This document shows positions 1-8,881 of a stretch of 64,000 bases of DNA, piece after piece. Origin of the DNA: Burkholderia sp. FERM BP-3421 (lineage in GTDB: Bacteria; Pseudomonadota; Gammaproteobacteria; Burkholderiales; Burkholderiaceae); NCBI RefSeq assembly GCF_028657905.1, contig NZ_CP117781.1, forward strand, positions 434,001 to 498,000, given 5' to 3'. The translations under genes and the position numbers were made by a program. Under the pieces are notes generated by a model. That model was not told where the DNA came from. It made no database searches and saw only the letters and a program-made list of their open reading frames with translations. Numbering within the stretch: position 1 is the first letter of the stretch; each line of letters starts with the position of its first letter.

Positions 1-41
1 ACGACATGCAATCGCCTCGTGAAACCAGAGGATCGTTTGTG

Positions 42-395
42 ATGGATGACCCGTGGAGCCACCTGCAAGCATTCATTCGCGAGGTGCGTGCGCCTTCCTT
101 GTTCGGCCTGGACGCGCAACTGACCCGCGACATGGATCTGTATCACGACCTGGACTGGGAACCGGCCAGGATCGCGTCGGTGATGCGCGCTTGGGCCGCG
201 CGCTTCGATGTGGACCTCGGCGATTTCACGGTCGAGGATTACGTTCCTTCCGCGAGCATGCGCCGGCGCGATGTTATGTGGGCCGCCTTGAAAGCGCCGT
301 TCAGCGCGGCGGCGCGCGATGCGCTCGGCGGCCGGGCGCTGACGCTCGGGATGCTGGAGGCGGTCATGCGCGACGGGAAGTGGTCGCGAGAATAG
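42..395 (+). CDS. DUF1493-type acyl-carrier-like small protein
   Basis: A 117-residue acidic protein. The ATG at 42 is preferred over an in-frame ATG at 6 because an AGAGGA ribosome-binding site lies 9 bases before it. The pattern of a short helical domain with DxxxDLDWEP near residue 40 and a later FxVxxYVP segment resembles the DUF1493 family, which is distantly like acyl carrier proteins. I see no certain phosphopantetheine Asp-Ser-Leu motif, so carrier function is only suggested. It is followed, tail to tail, by a methyltransferase on the other strand. Family assignment is moderately confident; the substrate or partner is unknown. Confidence 0.7.
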   Translation: MDDPWSHLQAFIREVRAPSLFGLDAQLTRDMDLYHDLDWEPARIASVMRAWAARFDVDLGDFTVEDYVPSASMRRRDVMWAALKAPFSAAARDALGGRALTLGMLEAVMRDGKWSRE

Positions 396-447
396 CGCAC
401 AAGGAATAGGCATCCCATCACGTTGTGTTCATCACACCGCCGAATCC

Positions 448-1272
448 TCAGCAAGCCCGCGCGCGCACGAGGCGCAGCCCCCACGCCGTGTCGAGTCGCC
501 CCTGCGCGTCGCATAGCGGCGCGAGCGCCGCAAGCAGGCGCTCCCGAAACGCCTGCCGCGCCGCCTCGGGCAGCCGGTCGGCGTCGTAGGTTTCGAGCAT
601 CGACTCCCACAATTCCTGCGGCGTCGGCGTCCATTTCACCTCCAGATCTTCGCAATGCGGCGCATCGAAGCCGCGCCCGACGCAGGCGGCCCAACCCTCC
701 GGCGTGGACGTGCGCGCATCGCCGAAGCGCAGCGGCGACAGCGCATCGCGCGCGATCGGCCGGAACACGTCGAGCAGGACCTCGCCCGCTTCGCCGAGCA
801 GGAAGCTGCGCCCGACCACGGTCGCGAACAGGCCGCCCGGTTTCAGCACGCGCCGGATCTCGGCCATCACCGTATCCAGATCGTCCATCAGCATCAGCGC
901 CATGTGCGACAGCACGTAGTCGACCGTGCCGCTTTCGATCGGCAACTGTTGCGCGCGCGCGTGGAGCAGGTCGACCTCCGCAGGCAGCACGGCACGCGCG
1001 GCGGCGAGTTCGCCCCGGCTGAAATCGACGCCGACGAGGCGCGGCGGCGTGTCGTTCCGGGTGGCGAGCAGTTGCAGCAGCGGCCCGTCGCCGCAGGCGA
1101 CGTCGACCACCGTCGGCGTGCCCGCATCGCGCGGCACGAGCGCGGCGAGCACGGCGTAGGACGACGCGTATTCGCCGCCAGCGGACCGGCACGGGTGGTG
1201 CGCGAACGCGCGGCGGGTCGCACCCGGCCGGCGCGCGTGGAAATCCTGCAGATAGTGTTCGGTGGCGGACAT
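448..1272 (-). CDS. Class I SAM-dependent methyltransferase
   Basis: A 274-residue cytoplasmic methyltransferase of the Methyltransf_11/UbiE-like type. The SAM-binding motif I reads VVDVACGDGPLLQLLA (about residues 54-69), followed by the acidic VGVDFS segment of motif II and LKPGGLFATVVGR as motif III near residue 143. The frame stays open far upstream, but the start at 1272 gives the family length and begins just before the conserved domain; its ribosome-binding site is weak. The acceptor substrate cannot be read from the sequence. It stands alone, convergent with the small acyl-carrier-like gene and divergent from the penicillin-binding protein gene. Confidence 0.85.
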   Translation of the reverse strand: MSATEHYLQDFHARRPGATRRAFAHHPCRSAGGEYASSYAVLAALVPRDAGTPTVVDVACGDGPLLQLLATRNDTPPRLVGVDFSRGELAAARAVLPAEVDLLHARAQQLPIESGTVDYVLSHMALMLMDDLDTVMAEIRRVLKPGGLFATVVGRSFLLGEAGEVLLDVFRPIARDALSPLRFGDARTSTPEGWAACVGRGFDAPHCEDLEVKWTPTPQELWESMLETYDADRLPEAARQAFRERLLAALAPLCDAQGRLDTAWGLRLVRARAC

Positions 1273-1513
1273 GACGGGGGCCGGGGCGAGAGAGTGAAGG
1301 TGCCTCGATCTTATCGATGGCGCGCACGGCCCGCCATGCGGAGCGTTCGGTATTGCGCGCGGAGCGAGGCGCGGCAGCGGCGTAACCCGCGTTGCGCAAG
1401 CGGGCGCGCCAACCCGTCGCACCGCACCGGCGGCCGCCGCATGCCCTACGCTTCCCGGTCCACCCCCCGCGTTTTGATACGATGCGGGCTTTCCACCCTT
1501 ACTCCCGAGCCTC

Positions 1514-4027
1514 GTGTCGTCTTTCCGTGACCGGTGCGCGCAAGGATTCGCCGCCATTCGTTCCGTCGTCCGCGCCATCGTGGCCCGTGCGGCGCCCGTC
1601 ATCCGTTCCGCGCGCGCCGCGCTGTGGGCGCGCGTGCGCCATCCGACCCGGCGCGGCGTGGCCGTCGCGTGCGCCGCGCCCGTCGCGCTGTTCGCGCTCT
1701 ACGTGCTGCTGCTGATCCCGTTCACGCCGGGCATCGGCGACATCCGCAAGGCGCGCGTCGACGCGCCCGCCCGGATCCTGTCCGTCGACGGCAAGCTGCT
1801 CGCCGAGTTCAAGCCGGCGAACCGCGAATGGGTCGCGCTCGCGGACATCTCGCCGCACATGGTCGATGCGTTGATCGCGACCGAGGATCATCGCTTCTAC
1901 GAACACCACGGGCTCGACTGGCGACGCACCGCGTCCGCTGCGCTGCACACCTTCTCGGGCAGCCGCCAGGGCGGCTCGACGATCACCCAGCAGCTGGCGC
2001 GCAATCTGTACCCGGACGAGATCGGCCGCGCGCCGACCCTCACGCGCAAGCTCAAGGAAGCGATCACCGCGTTCAAGATCGAGGCCGTCTACAGCAAGCC
2101 GCAGATCCTCGAAACCTACCTGAACACCGTGCCGTTCCTGTACAACGCCTACGGCGTGGAGATGGCGGCGCGCACCTACTTCGACAAGTCGGCCGACCAG
2201 CTCGACGTGCTCGACAGCGCAACCCTCGTCGGGATGCTGAAGGGCAACAGCTACTACAACCCGGTGCTGAACCCGGAGCGCGCATTGCAGCGGCGCAATA
2301 CGGTGCTCGCGCAGATGGTGAAGTACGGCAAGCTGTCGCCGGCCGCGTATGCGTCGCTGCAGAAGAAGCCGCTGCGCATCGACTTCGAGCGCCAGACCGA
2401 GCCGCCCGGCCCCGCGCCGCACTTCGCGCAGCAGTTGCGCAAGTGGCTGATCGCCTGGGCGGACCGCAACGACTACAACATCTACGCGGACGGGCTCGTC
2501 GTGCGCACGACGATCGACTCGCGCCTGCAGACGATGGCGAATGCCGCGCTCACGCAGCACGCGAACCAGCTGCAGGGGATCGCGAACGGCGCCTGGAACG
2601 CGGGCAGCGGCTGCGCGCCGCGCAATCCGCTGTTCCAGACCTTCATCCGCGAGACGTCCGACTATCGCGCGGCGCGCGACGCCGGGCAAAACGATGCGGA
2701 TGCACTGAAAAAGCTCGGCGCGGACCGCGCGTTCACGCGCGCGCTGTGCAAGGCGAAGGCCGACGTGCAGGCCGGCTTCATCGCGATCGAGCCGGGCACC
2801 GGCTGGATCCGCGCGTGGGTCGGCAGCCGCGACTTCACGACCGAGCCGTTTGATCACGTGCAGCAGGCGCGGCGTCAGCCGGGTTCGACCTTCAAGCCGT
2901 TCGTGTATGGCGCGGCGTTTGCGTCGGGCGCGTCGCCCGGCGACACCATTCCCGATCAGGCCGTCGAGATTCCGCTCAAGGGCGGGGAGATCTGGCGGCC
3001 GAGCGACGAATCGCCGCCGAGCGGCCGTCCGGTCACGCTGCGCGACGCGCTTGCCTATTCGCGCAACCGCATCACCGCGCAGCTGATGGAGACGGTCGGC
3101 CCGGCCAAGGTCGCGCGGCTCGCGCGCGCGATGGGCGTGCGCGACAGCGCGCTGGACCCGGTGCCGTCGCTCGCGCTGGGCACGAGCCCGGTGACGCTGA
3201 AGGAAATGGTGGCCGCGTATGGGACGATCGCGAACTTCGGCGCCTACGTCGAGCCGCGCATGGTGACGCGCATCGAGGATCGCAACGGCGAGGTGCTGGC
3301 CGAGTTCGATCCGGCCTCGGCCGAGCGCGCGCTCGACGACCGCGCCGCGCGCACGCTGCTCGACGTGATGCGCGGCGTGATCGATCGCGGCACGGGCGCG
3401 AGCATCCGCTCGCGCTTCGGGATCCGCGCGGACGTCGCGGGCAAGACCGGCACCACCCAGGACAACACGGACGGCTGGTTCATCCTGATGCAGCCGCAGC
3501 TGGTGGCGGGCGCCTGGGTCGGCTTCGACGACGGCCGCGTGACGCTCGGCAGCGACTACTGGGGGCAGGGCGCGCGCAGCGCGCTGCCGATCGTCGGCGA
3601 TTTCTATCAGCGCGCGTTCCGCGCACGCCTGATCGACGCGCGCGCGCGCTTCGCGACCGACGTGCCGCCGAGCGCGTTCGAGATCTTCCGCGAGAAGCTG
3701 CGCGACTGGTATCAGTATCTGTTCGGCAAGACGGAGCAGAAGGCGCCGCCGAAGATCGTGCGCGCGCCGCGCCCCGAGCCGGTCGAGGAGGCCAGCGCAC
3801 CGGCCGCACCGGCGGCGTCGGAGGCTGCGTCCGCCGCGTCGGCGGCCTGGGCGGCGTCGGCGGTCGCCGCGTCCGGCGTTTCCGTGCCGGCGTCGCAACC
3901 GTTCGCGCCCGTCGCGCCGCCCGACACGGGCGGCGCGCTGCCGGCCGGGGACGTGCCGCTCGCGCCCACGCCCGCGCCGGACGCCCCGGCGCCGGCGTCG
4001 GCGCCGGCCTCCGTGAATGGCGGCTGA
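1514..4027 (+). CDS. Bifunctional penicillin-binding protein (class A, PBP1-like)
   Basis: An 837-residue inner-membrane peptidoglycan synthase. A single membrane anchor spans about residues 50-70. The GT51 glycosyltransferase domain follows, with ATEDHRFYEHHGLDW (catalytic Glu124) and QGGSTITQQLARN near 152-164. The transpeptidase domain shows all three active-site boxes: STFK (Ser458, Lys461), SRN (516-518) and KTG (644-646). After residue 740 comes an Ala/Pro-rich low-complexity tail. It polymerises and cross-links peptidoglycan in the periplasm. The start is a GTG without a clear ribosome-binding site; no alternative upstream start is evident. It is not linked to the usual pilus or cell-wall neighbours here, so mrcA/ponA naming is withheld. 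Confidence 0.92.
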   Translation: MSSFRDRCAQGFAAIRSVVRAIVARAAPVIRSARAALWARVRHPTRRGVAVACAAPVALFALYVLLLIPFTPGIGDIRKARVDAPARILSVDGKLLAEFKPANREWVALADISPHMVDALIATEDHRFYEHHGLDWRRTASAALHTFSGSRQGGSTITQQLARNLYPDEIGRAPTLTRKLKEAITAFKIEAVYSKPQILETYLNTVPFLYNAYGVEMAARTYFDKSADQLDVLDSATLVGMLKGNSYYNPVLNPERALQRRNTVLAQMVKYGKLSPAAYASLQKKPLRIDFERQTEPPGPAPHFAQQLRKWLIAWADRNDYNIYADGLVVRTTIDSRLQTMANAALTQHANQLQGIANGAWNAGSGCAPRNPLFQTFIRETSDYRAARDAGQNDADALKKLGADRAFTRALCKAKADVQAGFIAIEPGTGWIRAWVGSRDFTTEPFDHVQQARRQPGSTFKPFVYGAAFASGASPGDTIPDQAVEIPLKGGEIWRPSDESPPSGRPVTLRDALAYSRNRITAQLMETVGPAKVARLARAMGVRDSALDPVPSLALGTSPVTLKEMVAAYGTIANFGAYVEPRMVTRIEDRNGEVLAEFDPASAERALDDRAARTLLDVMRGVIDRGTGASIRSRFGIRADVAGKTGTTQDNTDGWFILMQPQLVAGAWVGFDDGRVTLGSDYWGQGARSALPIVGDFYQRAFRARLIDARARFATDVPPSAFEIFREKLRDWYQYLFGKTEQKAPPKIVRAPRPEPVEEASAPAAPAASEAASAASAAWAASAVAASGVSVPASQPFAPVAPPDTGGALPAGDVPLAPTPAPDAPAPASAPASVNGG

Positions 4028-4051
4028 GCCGCCGTTCGCGAGGCGCCCGCT

Positions 4052-4669
4052 TCAGCACATGATCACGTTCGCCAGCTGGAACTGATACGGCACGGCGGCG
4101 GACCCGCCGCCGCCGCCCGTCATCACGATGTCGGCGCTCGCGACGCCGAGCAGCGTCAGTTCCGTGTTGATGTCGGAGATCACCGCCGAGTTCAGCGTCG
4201 CGCCTTCCTCGATCTGCGACGCGGTGCCGATCCACAGCGTCGGCTTGAACTCGAACACCGCCTTCTGCCCGGGCACGACGCCCGTCTTGCGCGCGAGCAG
4301 GCGGTTGTCCTTGAAGGCCGACACGCTGATCGCGCCCTTGCGCAGGTCGTTGCGCAGCTGGATCTCGCGCGAGCTGGACGACGCGCCCGCGAGGCTCAGC
4401 ACGTTGCCGGACGCGCTGCGCGCGACGCTGAACATCTGGCCGTTCTGCGCGGGCCGCTGCGGCATGAAGTTGCCGTCCGAGTCGCTCGCGGTGAGCGTGG
4501 TGCGCACCGGGAACACGAACGGGTGGTTGTCGCCGCGCCCGCAATATGTGATGACTTTCCACGCGATCGCGAGTTCGTCGAAATCGGTCGCGACGTTCTT
4601 CTGAAAGATCACGATCTGGCTGTTGTTGACGTCGTTCGAGCGATTGATGAAATTGAGCTTGATGTCCAT
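4052..4669 (-). CDS. Uncharacterised paralogue C (205 aa) of a tandem triplet
   Basis: A 205-residue soluble protein without signal peptide or membrane segment. I do not recognise the family. It starts at an ATG preceded by AAGGA at good spacing. By eye it is about two thirds identical to its upstream neighbour (paralogue B) and clearly related to paralogue A. Shared signatures are NRSND near residue 9, IVIFQKNVATDFDE near 19, a Cys-Gly followed by NHPF near 43-50, PGQKAVF near 133, LWIG near 145 and a glycine-rich MTGGG near 183. The many alternating polar/hydrophobic stretches suggest a beta-rich fold. It is the last gene of a leftward operon-like run and converges on the penicillin-binding protein gene. 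Confidence 0.85.
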   Translation of the reverse strand: MDIKLNFINRSNDVNNSQIVIFQKNVATDFDELAIAWKVITYCGRGDNHPFVFPVRTTLTASDSDGNFMPQRPAQNGQMFSVARSASGNVLSLAGASSSSREIQLRNDLRKGAISVSAFKDNRLLARKTGVVPGQKAVFEFKPTLWIGTASQIEEGATLNSAVISDINTELTLLGVASADIVMTGGGGGSAAVPYQFQLANVIMC

Positions 4670-4728
4670 GATGGGTCCTTGTCGTTCGTGGGAGCGCGGC
4701 GGCGGCGCGGCCGCCGCCGGCCGTGGCG

Positions 4729-5346
4729 TCACGCCATCACGACGTTCTCGAGACGGAACGTGAACGGCAGCGAGCGCGGGCCCGGGCCGCCGCCCGTCAT
4801 CACGATGTCGGCGCTCGCGAGACCGAGCAACGACAGCTCCGTGTTGATGTCGGAGATCACCGCCGAGTTCAGCAGCGCGCCCTGCTCGATCTGCGACGCC
4901 ACGCCGATCCACAGCGTCGGCTTGAACTGGAACACCGCCTTCTGTCCCGGCGCGATCGAGGTCTTGGTCGCGAGCGCGCTGCCGTCCTTGTAGATCGTCG
5001 CGTTCGCGGCGCCGCTCGGCAGATCGTTGCGGACCTGTACTTCCGAGCTGTTGCCCGGGTCGGTCGCGAGCGTCAGCACGTCGCCCGAGTTCGAACGCAC
5101 GACCTGGAACACCTGGCCGTTGGTCGCGATCTGCTGCGGCATGTAGTTGCCGTAGCTGTCGCTCGCGCTCACGCTCATGGTCATCGGGAACTTGAACGGA
5201 TGGTTGTCGCCCTGCCCGCAGTTGCGGATCACCTTCCAGGCGATCGCGAGTTCGTCGAAGTCGGTCGCGACGTTTTTCTGGAAGATCACGATGCTCGAGT
5301 TGTTCGCGTCGTTCGAGCGGTTGACGAAGTTCAGCTGGATATCCAC
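4729..5346 (-). CDS. Uncharacterised paralogue B (205 aa) of a tandem triplet
   Basis: A 205-residue protein, same length and layout as paralogue C. The start is taken as a GTG at 5346 because a perfect AAGGAG lies 7 bases upstream and the reading then aligns residue for residue with paralogue C (VDIQLNFVNRSND against MDIKLNFINRSND). The frame is open further upstream but nothing conserved lies there. It has the single conserved Cys-Gly, NHPF, PGQKAVF and MTGGG signatures of the triplet. No known domain is recognised. Tandem duplication with sequence divergence suggests either dosage or diversified binding; both are inference. Confidence 0.85.
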   Translation of the reverse strand: MDIQLNFVNRSNDANNSSIVIFQKNVATDFDELAIAWKVIRNCGQGDNHPFKFPMTMSVSASDSYGNYMPQQIATNGQVFQVVRSNSGDVLTLATDPGNSSEVQVRNDLPSGAANATIYKDGSALATKTSIAPGQKAVFQFKPTLWIGVASQIEQGALLNSAVISDINTELSLLGLASADIVMTGGGPGPRSLPFTFRLENVVMA

Positions 5347-5452
5347 TTGCTTGCTCCTTGGGTTGAAAGACGGCAATCGGTTTGCCGCGCACCTTGCCAC
5401 CGGCCCGCCGGCGGCGGGCCGTTACACCGGAAAGCGAAATCCGCGCGGCGCG

Positions 5453-6076
5453 TCAGCCGCGCACGACGTTGTCGAGCGTGAAGGCGAACGGCTGCGCGTC
5501 GGCGCCGCCGCCGCCGCCCGTCATCACGATGTCGGCGCGCGTCACGCCCGCGAGCGGCAGCATCGTGTGGTCGCTGGACAGCACGCCCGCGCTCAGCGCG
5601 CGGCTCTCCTGCACCTGCGACGCGAGGCCGATCCACAGCGCCGGGGTGAAGCGGAACACCGCCTTCTGGCCCGGCGCGACCGCGTGCTTGGCGGCGATCA
5701 GCCGGCCCGCGCTGAATGCGTTGACGTTGACCGCGCCGCGCGTCATCTGGTTGACGACTTCCAGCTCCCCCGTGACCGCGCCGTGCGCGGATGCGGGCAC
5801 CAGGCGGCCGCGTCCGCCCGGATGGGTGTCGACGACGAAGCGGCCGGTATGGCCGGCGCGCAGGCGCGGCGAGAAATTGCCGTGCTCGTCGCCGAGCGCG
5901 AGTTCGATCGCGGTCGAGTAGGTGAACGGATGCAGGCAGTCGCGGCCGCAGAACCGGATCACTTTCCAGGCGAGCGCGAATTCGTCGAGATCCGGCACCA
6001 CGTTGCGCTGGAACAGCACCACCTCGCTGTTGCCGCGGTCGTTCGAGCGGTTGATGAAACGCAGCGCGATGTTCAT
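5453..6076 (-). CDS. Uncharacterised paralogue A (207 aa) of a tandem triplet
   Basis: A 207-residue protein, the most divergent of three tandem paralogues. Conserved signatures are FINRSND, VVLFQRNV, FALAWKVI, FCGRDCLHPF (with an extra Cys compared with its sisters), PGQKAVFRF, LWIGLASQ and MTGGGGG. The ATG at 6076 overlaps the stop of the preceding gene in an ATGA arrangement and has a GGAG site upstream, implying translational coupling with the helical protein gene. No signal peptide or membrane segment is visible. Function unknown. Confidence 0.85.
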   Translation of the reverse strand: MNIALRFINRSNDRGNSEVVLFQRNVVPDLDEFALAWKVIRFCGRDCLHPFTYSTAIELALGDEHGNFSPRLRAGHTGRFVVDTHPGGRGRLVPASAHGAVTGELEVVNQMTRGAVNVNAFSAGRLIAAKHAVAPGQKAVFRFTPALWIGLASQVQESRALSAGVLSSDHTMLPLAGVTRADIVMTGGGGGADAQPFAFTLDNVVRG

Positions 6077-6615
6077 GACGTCTGCTCCGCGGCGTCGCCG
6101 GCCAGGTGCCGGTCCGCCCATTGCGCGAGCGCGGGGGGCACGCCGCCCGCGAGCGAGGCGAGATGCAGCGCATGGGCGCGGCTCTGGCCCTGCATGTCGA
6201 CGGCGAGCCGGCCGAATGCGAGCAGGGCGTCGGACGGGTTGCGGCTGCGGCCGAGATCGGTCAGGTATTGCGCGGTCGCGCTGGCGAGCGCGCCGGCATG
6301 CTCGACATGCCCCTGCGTCGCACGGGTCGCGAGATCCGCGTTGAGCGCCGCGAGTTCCTTGACGGCCTCGCCGCTGCCCGCGAGCGCGAGCCGGTCGCGC
6401 TGCTCGCGCCAGCCGGCGTCGAGCGCGGATTCGCAGGTTTTCAGGTAGTGCTGGCTGGCTTGCAGCGCGGTGCGCAGCCAGGCGCGCCACGCGCCCGCAT
6501 CGACGGCGGCGCCCGCGAGGCCGCCCGGATTGGCTGTTTGCGCGACGGCCTTGCCCAGCAGTTGGAACGCGCTGAGATTGGCTGCTTCCCATTGCGTGAT
6601 GAAGTTCGAGAGCAT
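6073..6615 (-). CDS. Alpha-helical protein, phasin-like
   Basis: A 180-residue, Ala/Leu/Gln-rich protein predicted to be almost wholly helical (for example LSAFQLLGKAVAQ and ALLAFGRLAVDMQ), with no signal peptide. The ATG at 6615 has a GAGGAA site 5 bases upstream, and the stop overlaps the next gene by ATGA. Length, helical amphipathic pattern and position directly downstream of an exported PHB depolymerase gene recall phasins, the proteins that coat polyhydroxybutyrate granules, but I do not see a decisive phasin signature. It could equally be a helical chaperone or partner of the three paralogues it is coupled to. Confidence 0.75.
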   Translation of the reverse strand: MLSNFITQWEAANLSAFQLLGKAVAQTANPGGLAGAAVDAGAWRAWLRTALQASQHYLKTCESALDAGWREQRDRLALAGSGEAVKELAALNADLATRATQGHVEHAGALASATAQYLTDLGRSRNPSDALLAFGRLAVDMQGQSRAHALHLASLAGGVPPALAQWADRHLAGDAAEQTS

Positions 6616-6649
6616 GAGGGTTCCTCGATCGGTTCGGGATGGAGAGGGA

Positions 6650-7747
6650 TCAGGGGCGCGCGGCGCCGAGGCGGCGGATCATCGCCATCACCGCGCGCAT
6701 CTGCGGCGCTTCGCGGCTGTAGAAATTCGGCTGGTCGGGGTCGGGGCTCGAATAGCCCCAGAAATCCCAGCAGCCGAGCGGATTGACGGTCGATGTCGCG
6801 ACCTGCGGGTACAGCACGATGATCCGGTTGGTCTCCGCGAGCGCGTTGTAGCCGCCGTCGCGCACGAAGCGTTGGCCGATCGCCGCGACGTCCTGCGCGC
6901 AACCGTGGAAGGCGACGTGCACGGCGCAGCCGGCCGCATCGCAGGCGGCGGGCACGTACAGGTAGCCGGTGTCCGCGAGCGACGCCTGCTCGCGCGGATC
7001 GAAGGCGCGCTGGTCGAAGGCGAGCAGGCGGCCGGCCGGGTGCTCGGCGGGCGGATTGAGCGGCGCATCGGGCGTCGCGTAGAGCCAGCGCAGGATGTCC
7101 TGCGCGAGATCGAAGCCGCAGTTGTTGAGGTAGGGGCTGCGGTTGGCGTCGCAGGGGTTGTCGTCGGGGTTGTCGGTGATCAGCGCGTGGCCGGCATCCG
7201 GATGGCGCTGGTAGTGGAGGTTCGCCTTCGGCACGCCTGCGAGCGCGTAGAAGCGCGCGGCCTGGTCGACGACGCGCGTCGCGACCACGGTGTCCTTCGC
7301 ACCGCTGAACACATAGATGCGCTGCGTGCGCAGGGCCGCCGGATCGTCGATCTGGCCTGCCTGCGCGAAGCGCCGCGCGTCGCGCCACGCGCCTTCCGCC
7401 GACGGCGCGGCGCCGAGCGGGCGCATGCATTGCGTCATCGCGGCGGTGGCCGGGTCGAGCGCGGGCAGTTCGCCGGCGCAGTGGAATGCGCCGCCCGCGA
7501 TGATGCCCGCGCCGATCAGGCGGCTCGACCACGCGACGTCGAACTGCGCCGCCATGAACGCGCCGGACGACAGGCCGGAGACCGAGGTCTGCCGCAGGTC
7601 GGCGGCCAGCGCGGGCAGGGCGGGGCGTCGTCGGCGCGGGCTGGGCGGGGCGGCGGCCGCGGCGGCGAGCAGCAGGGCGGCGAAAACGCGGCGCGCGCCG
7701 GCGCGGACGATGGGAAGGGACGGCGGAGAGGCGTGGGCCGCGTGCAT
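6650..7747 (-). CDS. Exported poly(3-hydroxybutyrate) depolymerase-like esterase
   Basis: A 365-residue alpha/beta-hydrolase. The N-terminus has a basic stretch and an Ala/Leu-rich segment (about residues 16-34) suggesting export. The lipase box reads GLSSGAF shortly after the mature start, the nucleophile Ser being the second of the pair. Downstream are an Asp-rich DAGHALITD segment, several Cys pairs typical of extracellular enzymes (FHCAGE, NPCDAN, FHGCAQD) and VNPLGCWDFWGY near the C-terminus, typical of the PHB depolymerase/esterase family. It would hydrolyse PHB or a related ester outside the cytoplasm. The start at 7747 is supported by AAGGAG 7 bases upstream. It heads a run with the phasin-like and triplet genes. 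Confidence 0.85.
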   Translation of the reverse strand: MHAAHASPPSLPIVRAGARRVFAALLLAAAAAAPPSPRRRRPALPALAADLRQTSVSGLSSGAFMAAQFDVAWSSRLIGAGIIAGGAFHCAGELPALDPATAAMTQCMRPLGAAPSAEGAWRDARRFAQAGQIDDPAALRTQRIYVFSGAKDTVVATRVVDQAARFYALAGVPKANLHYQRHPDAGHALITDNPDDNPCDANRSPYLNNCGFDLAQDILRWLYATPDAPLNPPAEHPAGRLLAFDQRAFDPREQASLADTGYLYVPAACDAAGCAVHVAFHGCAQDVAAIGQRFVRDGGYNALAETNRIIVLYPQVATSTVNPLGCWDFWGYSSPDPDQPNFYSREAPQMRAVMAMIRRLGAARP

Positions 7748-8351
7748 GCTGTTGCTCCTTGTATCGAGGGATGACGGGATGGGCTGCGTGCTGCGTGACG
7801 TGGCGTCCTGATGCCCTTGCAGCGTAAGGGCGCGGGGCGCGCGCTTGAATAGGGCGGCCGGGACGGTTGGTGGCCCATGACGGGCGGCCGGGGTGGACGC
7901 GGGCCGGCATGCGCGGGCGGCGAACGGGGCGCGCGGCATGGAGGCGGTGACGGGCCGGGGAGGCTGCCTGCGAAGGCGATGTCGGCCTCGATCCGCGACG
8001 GGCGGGCGAGTCGAGGCGGCTGAATGGCGGAAGCGTCCCGTATGCGGTAACGGGCTGAAGGCGAGGCGTGCGCGCAGAGCGATATCGACAGGGATATCCG
8101 CGAACCGGGCGCAAAGCTTGCCGAGGAGGCATGTGTCGAAGGGGGCGCGCTGCGCCGTATCGCATCGCGCGTGGCGACGTCGTCATGTGCCGCCGATCGA
8201 CGAGCGGGCCCGGTGCGGTGCATGCCCGCATCCGCCGTGGCGGACGGCGCGCGGCGCATCGCGCAGGCGTTGCCGCCGCGTGCGGAGTGAGGTCGGCCGG
8301 TGGGACGCCCGGGTGGGCGCGGTCATCGACCACGCACGCGGCGCGACCACG
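7748..8351. other. Gene-poor gap of about 600 bases
   Basis: No convincing gene, RNA or repeat is seen. The open frames here look like GC-driven shadows. It presumably carries the promoter of the PHB depolymerase gene and the end of the lysozyme transcript, so the leftward locus is probably at least two transcripts. Confidence 0.5.
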
Positions 8352-8861
8352 CTAACGCGGCGCGGCCGCGACGCAGCGCGTCACGGCAATCGTGACCGCG
8401 CGATCCGAAGTCGTCACGGCCAGCGGCCGGTTGCCGGTCGTATAGCGCAACCGGAGCGACCCGCGCGGGCCGTAGCCGCTGTCGATGTCGGCCAGCAGAT
8501 CGGGGCCGTCCGGCTGGCCCGCGAGGCTCACGCCGCTCAGCATCGCGGGCCGGCGCTGCGGGTCGCTCCAGTCGGCCTGCCCGGCCGACTGGTAGAACGA
8601 CGGCAACACGCCGTTCGTGTACAGACTCTCCAACGTGCGCGCGAGGCGTTCCGCGCAGCGCTCGCACAGCCCGGGCTGTTGCGCGCGTTGCAGCGCTGTG
8701 TCGAGATCGGCGACTTCCGCGCGGCAGGTCGGCGGCGCGCCGGACGGCTGCGCGCGCGCAGCCGGCGCGGCAAGGACGGCGAACATGGCGAGCGCCGCGC
8801 CCGCGACGCGGCATCGGCTGGAACCCGCGCGGCCTCGCGGGCCGGTGTGTCGTGCATGCAT
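8352..8861 (-). CDS. Small secreted protein of unknown function
   Basis: A 169-residue protein with a clear signal peptide (basic start, hydrophobic VAGAALAMFAVLAAPAARA to about residue 38). The mature part has a CERC pair near residue 68 and a third Cys near the C-terminus, a repeated Leu/Ala helical section and a GSLRLRY strand. The ATG at 8861 has GGAGGA 6 bases upstream and follows the lysozyme stop by 20 bases, so the two are probably co-transcribed. I do not recognise a family. Because it follows a lysozyme it could be a lysozyme regulator or spanin-like partner, but no lipobox is present, so this is a guess. Confidence 0.75.
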   Translation of the reverse strand: MHARHTGPRGRAGSSRCRVAGAALAMFAVLAAPAARAQPSGAPPTCRAEVADLDTALQRAQQPGLCERCAERLARTLESLYTNGVLPSFYQSAGQADWSDPQRRPAMLSGVSLAGQPDGPDLLADIDSGYGPRGSLRLRYTTGNRPLAVTTSDRAVTIAVTRCVAAAPR

Positions 8862-8881
8862 GGCATTTCCTCCGGTTCGGA

